Shown here: positions 34,701 to 40,443 of the stretch, piece by piece
How the letters are laid out: every line of letters begins with the position of its first letter
How positions within the stretch are numbered: the first letter of the stretch is position 1
Origin: Phoronis australis
Lineage: Eukaryota > Phoronida > Phoronidae
Direction: 5' to 3'
DNA: 40,443 nucleotides
Assembly (NCBI GenBank): GCA_002633005.1
Contig: NMRA01000228.1
Coordinates: 561,272 to 601,714 of the forward strand
Notes under the pieces: generated by a model
The model's database searches: none
The model's input: only the letters and a program-made list of their open reading frames with translations
What the model was told of the DNA's origin: nothing
Program-made: the position numbers and the translations under genes

Positions 34701-37700
34701 ACATTGCCTACAATTGAGGGGATATTTAGAACTTGCATTTTTGGGACCGAAAGTTAAATCAATACAGGTCACTTTTATGGAATTGTTTTCATGTTATCTG
34801 CTCAATAAAGTACTGTAAATGAAACAGAAATCTTTTCTTAACAAATGCTTATTTCATTGGCCACCTGCCTTTTAAAACCTTAAACTCACAACTTTACAAT
34901 GATACGCATGGTCATTCTAAACAGATCATTTGTGATCAGATTTTTAAGATTTTAGAATCCATTTTCCGTAAAGATGGGGATTAATTTTTAAAGTTCAACA
35001 ATACAAAGTTTTTGTCCAAATGCACACCCTGGGCTTATTAATGGAAACTTTTCCTTGTATTCACCTTATCTGTGTGTTTGTGGGCTTGTCTGCCGAGAAC
35101 TTCAGTTCACATGGACCTTCAAATTAACAGCTGTTCCCATGCACTGTTTGCGTCTTCTTACTCCAGGTTATGATGACATAATTGTCATGCGGTGAAGTGT
35201 TTAAAATATTCTTCCATTAGTTTGCATTGTATGCGCGTATTTAAGATCACCAAGCTGCAAGCTGCAATCAAGTATGAAGAGGAAGACCTGTCAAGTGCCA
35301 AGAGCCTGGTGGAACAGTCACCTGCAGACGACCCAGAGACCGAAGTCAACTTGGGCTGCTTGTTGTTCAAGGTGATACATCTGAATCTTGTTGTGCAGCA
35401 GGGGGCGTGCTGGTTGTGTGTGCGTGCGTGCGTGTGCGTGCGTGCGTGTGTGTGTGACAGCAAAGAAAATGTGCTATTAATACCACTTACAGAAAAGCAT
35501 CTTCTTGCAGGCATACACAAGCATATTTTCTCAACATAAAGCAAATTAGCTGTTGCACCTATGGAGGGCAAAATTTAAAAATGAGATAAAAGAGGCTTCA
35601 GATGGTTAAGCTAGCAAATGTTGTCAAAAGATATACTTGCTATTTGCTTACCATGTACATCCCAAGGTAATAGTTGAATTAGTTACACACACTCCATAGT
35701 TGTTAAGCTAAACTAAGGTGTTTACCCTCGTCTCACAGTTAATTGAATGTGATCAGTGGAAAGGCATTGATGGGTTGAGTACATTCGATTGATTCTGACA
35801 GATTTCATTGTAGGACAAATGGTAAGAGGGTTATGTGTTTGACAAGAGGTGACCGCATGGAAATGAAAGCATTTGTTGCCAAAGGAGTTCTGCTTGTGTG
35901 GTTGGAAAAAGTTTTCTTCAGTTTCAGTCCAGCGCAATGTTAATGTTACATAGAGGGGGTGAGGGGGTTCATTGGTCACGAGAGAGGATGTTGGAGATGT
36001 CTGAACAACCCCAAACTATGTGAAAGCTGATTTTATAAAATGACTAATTTCATGATAAAAATCAGTTTGTTCAAAAGAATGAAATCGGGCTCTCTACGAC
36101 CACTAATCACAATTTAACTATTGACAAGTTTTAGGCCTGAAAGTCTTATTGCAAACAAGTACACTGCTATAGTAGACTTATACTGTCTAAGTTATTAATG
36201 CGAGTATGAGCTTTGTTGATAAATCAGTCAATTCTCAATTGAATCTGTTGTCCTTACACAGGAGAAGCGGTATGAAGAGGCCTGTCAGAAGTTCACAACT
36301 GCCATGCAGGTGTTGGGTTATAGTCCCGACCTGTCCTACAACATCGCTCTGTGTAACTACATGTTAATGCATTATGCACCGGCTCTCAAACACATTGCAG
36401 ATATTATTGAAAAAGGAATCAAGGAACATCCAGGTTAGTTACACTGTTATACTTGTTGGTTATGTTATTTGGAATTCTAAAAACAACTGTAAGGTCTTTT
36501 TTGCTTAGTAATGACAATGCCATGGTGTTTGAATTAAAAAGATAAAAACCAGAGTATAGCAGTGGTTGGCAGTTTGTAACATGAATTGCTAAATTGGATT
36601 AACATCCAGTAAGCTTCGTTTATTGGGGTCACTTCACAATCAATAGACAAGTGAAACATTGGATAAATATACAGTTTGTTAACCACAACATTGTGAATTA
36701 CATTTGTTCTGTGGGCTGAAATTCTTCTTGGTGTTCTTCACATGTGTGGGTGCTTTTAAGGAACTAACTAAAAGTGTTGAGTGTATGAATTGTGAGCAGA
36801 CGTTTAGTCAATCATGGGTTTTAACGTGGACAACTATGGTATTATGTAACAAAGTTTGCTTATCTGGTTGAAATTTGAAAGCTGGGAAATCTCTTAACGA
36901 ACTAGCATACAACGGCATGCACATAACAAGTTCATCTGTATTTTAGACTAAATCAAAATAGACTATGATTTGGAGATCCTAATATAACAGTTCATTGGTG
37001 TGTTTCTAGAGCTCAGTGTTGGTATGACAACAGAAGGTATAGATGTACGGAGCGTTGGCAACACGTTGACCCTCCATGAGACTGCACTGATTGAAGCATT
37101 CAACCTGAAGGCCGCTATAGAGTACCAGTTGAAGAATTGTAAGTTAGGTCCTACATCAATAACAACATGGCTACTGCACTACTCAACATATTTAAGTTGG
37201 TCCCTTGTGAACGTGGCTCACCGGCCTGGTAATCTTTGTTTACTGTGAAACACTGCTCACCTCCTGCCAAACGTAGCTCACCTTCTGCTACTGTTCCAAA
37301 CTCAACAATATACAACTTACGCACCAAAAAACAGATCCAAGCTCACTGTCATAGCTGACTGACAGGCTCAATATGGTACATGGATGTTAGTTTGTGAGTC
37401 GGTGACCATGCCATATTTTTGGTTTTGTAAGCTATGTTTTGGTGAGTGAGCCCTTTCTTAGCCGGTTTCAAGTTTGTGAGTTGGTGAATTGAGTTCATCA
37501 GGCCCATGTGCCATGTTTCTAAGTAAGGAACTATGTTTATGAATGAGGGAGATCTGTTATCTTTACCACTTGTATATCTAAATGAATTTTGTCAAAATTG
37601 TGTTAATCTGTACTGTGTTTTTAATTGTTTTCTGCTCGTGTCATTAATGTTTCTACATTTCTTCAATGAAGCTGTTAAACCAGTGTTGAGTGTCATTCTA

Positions 37701-39871
37701 GAGAGCAATAGGATGTTAACTGAGTGTATAATCAATTGCATTGCAACTCGCATCTAGTGACTTTATTCTTATACACTCACTGTGTTGCCTGTCAATGGTT
37801 AGCTAACACATGACTACTTGTAGTTGACGCTGCATGTGAAGCCCTGACGGACATGCCACCCAGAGCGGAGGAGGAGCTTGATGCTGTCACTCTTCACAAC
37901 CAAGCCTTGATGAACATGAACAACAAACCCACACAGGGATTTGAGAAGCTACAGTTCCTACTGCAGCAGAATCCTTTCCCAATGGAGACATTTGGTAACT
38001 TACTCCTGCTTTACATCAAGTATGAGGTAAGACCGTCATGAGGTGAACAAAGATGTCATTTGTCAGCATCTGTTACAATGTTGTAGTTGAGATGCTTCTG
38101 GTATTGAAGGAACACCATCTAAATGTCAGGGCTTGGAATTATCCTCTTTTTAAAGGATTTCCTTTTTTTGGTTTTGACTTTCTCTTATTTTGATTTCCAG
38201 TTTCCTCTTTTTTCATCTCCTTTTTTATCATTATTTTGACTTTGTTCATGCAAAACACATTTTTTGCAGTTAAATTTTACAACAGTAAAAATGTTTCTAT
38301 CACACAAGCCTATTCATCTGAAGAACGATACATCCCCTGGAAAAAATTCCTCTTTTTGTCATGGGTCATTCCAAGCCCTAATATGTGATTAGTAGTATGG
38401 GCACGTGACTGCAATCAGTTATGGCAGCTGAAATTCGATGAAGTTTATCAACGAGTTTTACATTGTAGCAGTTGTGATGTAGAGGCTGATTATCATGAGA
38501 TAATCGTTGATAGTGAAACAAGTATTACTATGGACTGAGTTTGAATAGTGTCACAGTCACAAAAATACTTTTTAGATTTGAGTTTCGATTGGTTGTTTTT
38601 GAGATACTGTAAAATTACTAAATGACAAATTGGGCTAATGGTGAGACCCATGTAGTATATACTGAACAGTTTTCATGTTTGACACGCTTGTAGATGTATC
38701 TCATAATCCAACATTCAGTGGTTGCCATTTTGATGAGATGGGCTAGTTTACCCAGAGCATACTCACGAGACATTCGCCTTTCATTCGCATGATTTTGCAA
38801 GGTCTTGGGAGATCTTACTTTTCTCACAGGAAGCTTGGTCTGTGCAACGCTACCTAATACTTGGGTGGTACCTGTAGCTGTGTTTCATTCAGGTTATAAT
38901 GTTGCTGACAACATTAACGCTGTTTTCCAGTGCTGTTGACATCGTCCAAACAATCCGTAGTTAATATTAAGACTGTGGACTGATTTCTTAAGCAGGCCCC
39001 AGATTCCTAATCTGCACATCATGTGTTTCAGTACTATGACCTGGCTGCAGATGTGCTCGCTGAGAATGCCCATCTTACTTTCAAGTATTTGACAACAGTA
39101 AGTAAATGAATTACCTTCTGCATAAATGACCATGGCAAACGCTTCCGTTTCTGCCTGTTTTCAACCCTACAGACATGCACATTGTCACGCTCTGTTTGCA
39201 AGGTCTGTGGTTGGAAATGACTTGAGTAGTATATGTGAGTGGTGTTCATGCTATGTTCATTTAAATAATTTTCATTACTGACCAGACTCGATGACCTGCT
39301 GTTTCTCAATGCCCTGTACTTACAATGGTGCGTACTAATCAGTCAATGTTTGGATCTGTTACTTCTGAGTCATAGTGAAGTTTTGTAACCTTTAACCTTT
39401 TTAGGAGCCCATGTGTATGTTTCTGGGTACATATTGTCATCATCTCTGTATTTTTACGTTTACCACTGTATCTCTGGAGTTAGTGACAGATTTTCAGGAA
39501 ATTTGTCAAATAGTTTTCTATTATAGGGACAATGACACCTTCCACTTTTTATGGGTTCAATGTATTCTGCACCATGTAGTGGCCATTTTTATGATCCAAA
39601 TAAACACTTAGAAGCATGCCGTTTGTGGTGCGGTTATGGGCGCATTTAAACGCTTTGCATTACTCTTGTTCCAGTACTTGTATGACTTTTTGGAAGCTGT
39701 GATAACCCGTCAGACGTCTCCAGAGGAAGCGTACCGTAAACTGGATGAATTGGCGTCCAAGCAGACGGAACAGCTGCGCAAACTGACGAAACAAGTACAG
39801 GAAGCACGAATGAACCATAATGATGATGGTGTAAAGAAGTCAGTGAATGAGTATGATGAAACTCTCGAGAG
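28679..39871 (+). CDS. IFT70: Intraflagellar transport protein 70 / TTC30 (nine exons, 3' partial)
   Basis: Exons 28679-28732, 32841-32906, 33644-33853, 35246-35371, 36262-36433, 37010-37138, 37824-38026, 39032-39097 and 39675-39871 join to 1223 nt in a single open frame (about 407 residues of the ~665 usual for the family). The translation follows vertebrate TTC30A/B closely. It starts MAGLQLKEGE and contains SLLGYCYYQSQDF, GMTTEGIDVRSVGNTL, LTDMPPRAEEELDAVTLHN, FLLQQNPFPMETFGNLLLLY and YLYDFLEAVIT. IFT70 is a TPR superhelix in the core of the IFT-B complex of cilia, where it wraps around IFT52. Mutants such as zebrafish fleer have defective cilia and tubulin modification. The C-terminal part lies beyond the right edge. 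Intron phases are 0,0,0,0,1,1,0,0, ending in phase 2. Confidence 0.96.
29055..29937. mobile_element. Foldback element 1 with ~250 bp inverted arms
   Basis: The left arm (about 29055-29308, starting CCAGAGGCGATGCAGCTCC) is the diverged reverse complement of the right arm (about 29686-29937, ending GGAGCTGCATCGCCTCTGG). A spacer of about 377 bp separates them. Inside the arms recur TTTAATTCCTTCCAACTCG and CAGTTCCCAAAATCGTGAAC. It lies in IFT70 intron 1, so the pre-mRNA could form a long imperfect hairpin. The right arm abuts the 3' end of the antisense LINE. Confidence 0.75.
29938..31320 (-). mobile_element. Degenerate non-LTR retrotransposon (LINE) reverse transcriptase, minus strand
   Basis: Read on the minus strand, the order is GISGTVNNWIKSFLNGRQQA (about 31160-31090), QGSVIGPLL in another frame, then an FADDT-type catalytic box after the MITE insertion. 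Next come KCSALTLTRKR, AKYLGITISHDLKWSSHIS, KTLGFLRRNLRIS, a shifted EYASTVWDPYT, and the C-terminal FFPRT with WNSLP in a shifted frame near 29950. These are hallmarks of CR1/L2/Jockey-type LINE ORF2. Frameshifts and an inserted MITE (30701-30960) show that it is dead. The endonuclease end is absent. Confidence 0.85.
30701..30960 (-). mobile_element. CATGCGCG MITE, copy M4 (260 bp), nested in the LINE
   Basis: It begins CATGCGCGCACCCAG and ends CTGGGTGCGCGCATG, perfect 15 bp inverted ends. TGATT flanks both sides (30696-30700, 30961-30965). It splits the LINE reverse transcriptase just before the catalytic box, so it inserted later. It differs from M3 mainly by a T-rich expansion near 30850-30880. 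Confidence 0.9.
31551..32073. mobile_element. Foldback element 2 with short loop
   Basis: The left arm starts AGACAGTGACCACC (31551-31564) and the right arm ends GGTGGTCACTGTCT (about 32060-32073). Inner arms share TTAATTCCTTCCAACTCAAA and CAGTTCCAAAAATCGG as inverted copies, with a loop of only about 10-20 bp near 31838-31848. The family is that of foldback 1. The right arm has lost about 60 bp. It lies in IFT70 intron 1. Confidence 0.75.
32074..32840 (+). other. 3' part of IFT70 intron 1, no gene
   Basis: The sequence carries no recognised repeat. An in-frame ATG at 32395 in good context starts a 40-odd codon frame without family similarity and with no suitable splice donor, so it is not the IFT70 start. 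Confidence 0.4.
32841..32906 (+). CDS. IFT70: IFT70 exon 2
   Basis: Twenty-two codons between CTTTTTGTCAG and GTAAGT read IKDQKYGEAVQILNNELQKY then PS. This matches vertebrate IRDARYAEAVQLLGRELQRSP, the first TPR helix pair. A 4.1 kb repeat-filled intron precedes it, and a 28 bp minisatellite begins 57 bp after its donor. Confidence 0.93.
32964..33187 (+). repeat. 28 bp minisatellite, about 8 copies, in IFT70 intron 2
   Basis: The unit starts GTTGTATTGAGG and continues TTAGGTGAGACCTCAT. Copies differ at a few positions, and the last one breaks down into GACTTTATCG. It starts 57 bp after the exon 2 donor. Seven of the eight copies contain TTAGGTGAGA, close to the 5' splice consensus. Confidence 0.92.
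33644..33853 (+). CDS. IFT70: IFT70 exon 3 (TPR region)
   Basis: Seventy codons between CCCATTTCAG and GTACTT, phase 0 at both ends. It reads SRAALSLLGYCYYQSQDF, then AADCYEQLTQTNPEVDDYKL and YYAQSLYKASLHQEAMKVA. These TPR signatures are nearly collinear with vertebrate TTC30. Confidence 0.96.
33854..35245 (+). other. IFT70 intron 3, no internal gene seen
   Basis: The intron is 1392 bp long. No repeat family or exon was recognised. The open frame at 34636-34818 lacks similarity to anything I know. Confidence 0.45.
35246..35371 (+). CDS. IFT70: IFT70 exon 4
   Basis: Forty-two codons reading ITKLQAAIKYEEEDLSSAK, then SLVEQSPADDPETEVNLGCL and LFK, ending at GTGATA. The acceptor (GCGCGTATTTAAG) has a weak pyrimidine tract. 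It was chosen because STK-ITK-LQAAIKY keeps the spacing of the vertebrate segment SRVLRLQAAIKY. An AG 9 bp further on (CCAAG) would drop ITK. Confidence 0.9.
35414..35456 (+). repeat. GTGC/GT microsatellite in IFT70 intron 4
   Basis: Alternating TGTG and TGCG units just after the exon 4 donor region, ending TGTGTGTGTGAC. The rest of intron 4 (to 36261) shows nothing recognisable. Confidence 0.9.
36262..36433 (+). CDS. IFT70: IFT70 exon 5
   Basis: From TCCTTACACAG to GTTAGT, 57 codons plus one base. It reads EKRYEEACQKFTTAMQVLGY, SPDLSYNIALCNYMLMHYAP, then ALKHIADIIEKGIKEHP. This corresponds to the human segment EGQYEAACSKFFAALQASGY and on to IERGIRQHP. Confidence 0.95.
37010..37138 (+). CDS. 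IFT70: IFT70 exon 6 (GMTTEGIDVRSVGNT block)
   Basis: From GTGTTTCTAG to GTAAGT. Phase 1 entry completes Glu (G+AG), and the exon then reads LSVGMTTEGIDVRSVGNTLT and LHETALIEAFNLKAAIEYQL, followed by KN. This is the most conserved block of the family and makes the identification secure. Confidence 0.97.
37824..38026 (+). CDS. IFT70: IFT70 exon 7
   Basis: From CTACTTGTAG to GTAAGA. It enters in phase 1 (T+TT, Phe) and reads FDAACEALTDMPPRAEEELD, AVTLHNQALMNMNNKPTQGF, then EKLQFLLQQNPFPMETFGNL. It aligns with human YEAAQEALTDMPPRAEEELD onward, without gaps. Confidence 0.97.
38126..38379 (+). mobile_element. hAT-like MITE, copy 2, in IFT70 intron 7
   Basis: The left end CAGGGCTTGGAATTA and right end TCATTCCAAGCCCTA are inverted repeats. 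The inside matches 7432-7659: AGGATTTCCTTTTTTTGGTT, then TTTCTATCACACAAGCCTAT. The flanks TAAATGT and TAATATGT resemble a decayed target duplication. No coding capacity. Confidence 0.65.
39032..39097 (+). CDS. IFT70: IFT70 exon 8
   Basis: Twenty-two codons between CATGTGTTTCAG and GTAAGT, reading YYDLAADVLAENAHLTFKYL then TT. This matches human YFDLAADVLAENAHLTYKFL. The exon is small and phase 0 at both ends. Confidence 0.95.
39440..39671 (+). repeat. CTAGTGGC-family repeat ending at the IFT70 exon 9 acceptor
   Basis: It contains the phrases CTGTATTTTTACGTTTACC, GCACCATGTAGTGGCCATTT and ATGATCCAAATAAACACTTAG. It ends with the family tail GCGCATTTAAACGCTTTGC followed by ATTACTCTTGTT. The next bases, CCAG, are the splice acceptor of exon 9 (39675). 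Confidence 0.75.
39675..39871 (+). CDS. IFT70: IFT70 exon 9 (last in window)
   Basis: The exon starts after CTCTTGTTCCAG and ends before GTTAGT in phase 2. It reads YLYDFLEAVITRQTSPEEAY, RKLDELASKQTEQLRKLTKQ, then VQEARMNHNDDGVKKSVNEY and DETLE. The charged, heptad-like middle matches the coiled-coil stretch between TPR blocks of TTC30. The pyrimidine tract of its acceptor lies in the tail of a dispersed repeat. The next family block (YIPVLMAQAKIYW) is not in the remaining 572 bp, so the following exon is outside the window. Confidence 0.95.
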
Positions 39872-40443
39872 GTTAGTGCTAGCTACAATCTACCAATTTT
39901 CGACACCTTTTCACCCTAATTTTAATCCCATATGAATTCCATAATTTTTTTGTCAGAGACATTTGTGATGTAATCAAATATTTATGTCAGCAAATGGAAA
40001 ATTGATTAATGATTTAAATTTTACCAGCGTTAAGGTAGGTGGATACACAAAAAAATTATTTTTGACTGTTTTTTACATTTTTATGTCATCCTAATCTTTA
40101 ATTCTTGATGTACAGTATACTGAAGAAAAATGAAATCATTATGAAAATCCAAAGTTGTTTTTTAGCTATATTTGACCAAGCCTCAGTAAGTCATATGGCT
40201 TGAGTGCTCACCAGCTAAGTGATTGACAACTGGGGCGGAGCTTATATACAAGGACACTAGCTCTAATCTAACCCTGTCAACAAGCATTGCGTAACCGGGC
40301 AATCGAGAGTGCTGTACCAGCTGATATTGGTGTTGTAGCAAGACCAAGAATAAAATAATTCTATTTTTGACCATGTGAAAGTTGGTAGTGAAATGGTGAA
40401 CTAGCTCCTGTTCCGAGCCTGAGCCTGTTTGTCTATCTGCAAA
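39872..40443 (+). other. IFT70 intron 9 (open at window edge)
   Basis: No continuation of the IFT70 reading frame (expected YIPVLMAQAK-like block) was found, so the intron extends past the window. Nothing else is recognised. Confidence 0.6.

Noticed and set aside
35192-35245. Coding extension of IFT70 exon 4 leftwards from 35246
   Set aside because: The frame upstream has no family similarity and adding it would insert residues not found between STK and LQAAIKY.
37139-37248. IFT70 exon 6 reading on to a stop near 37247
   Set aside because: Family similarity stops exactly at the GTAAGT donor (37139) and resumes at 37824 in the matching phase.

Overview
The window is animal nuclear DNA. It has widely spaced spliced exons with GT-AG introns, low coding density and many families of non-autonomous transposons. 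The protein matches and the repeat style point to a marine invertebrate. Amphioxus (Branchiostoma) is my best guess, from memory of similar repeats, but the sequence does not prove it. Ns at 5606, 18896 and 22287-22288 show a draft assembly.

Two genes lie on the + strand. The first (exons 6165-17881) is the 3' half of a 14-3-3 gene: four exons, a TGA stop and a 3' UTR of about 1 kb. Its N-terminal exons lie left of the window. The second (28679-39871) is the 5' part of IFT70 (TTC30, fleer), a TPR subunit of the intraflagellar transport IFT-B complex. Nine exons join in frame to about 407 codons, and the C-terminal third lies right of the window. Between the two genes (about 22540-26530) is a decayed tandem copy of the 14-3-3 locus. 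It keeps one intact-looking exon, intron segments and 3' UTR sequence but has lost at least three other exons.

Layout: 1-1800, tandem array of a ~455 bp repeat carrying CTAGTGGC boxes; 2045-5449, three head-to-tail Helitron/Helentron-like non-autonomous units carrying perfect DR1 nuclear-receptor motifs; 5450-19000, the 14-3-3 3' half, whose 8.8 kb intron holds a TTAA-flanked MITE, a second CTAGTGGC array (11085-14826), an unidentified coding-like relic and a 226 bp CATGCGCG MITE; 19000-22540, mostly featureless, with one possible minus-strand exon and a truncated MITE; 22540-26530, the 14-3-3 duplicate; 26530-28550, little except a complete CATGCGCG MITE with 5 bp target duplications; 28679-40443, IFT70. 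IFT70 intron 1 holds two foldback elements and an antisense LINE reverse transcriptase fragment interrupted by another CATGCGCG MITE. Intron 2 holds a 28 bp minisatellite.

The two genes have no evident functional link: 14-3-3 is a phosphopeptide-binding adaptor and IFT70 is ciliary. The most notable points are regulatory-looking motifs multiplied by repeats (CTCF-like and DR1), a repeat that supplies the 3' splice site of an IFT70 exon, and an intact 14-3-3 exon in the duplicate whose codon changes are almost all amino-acid replacing.
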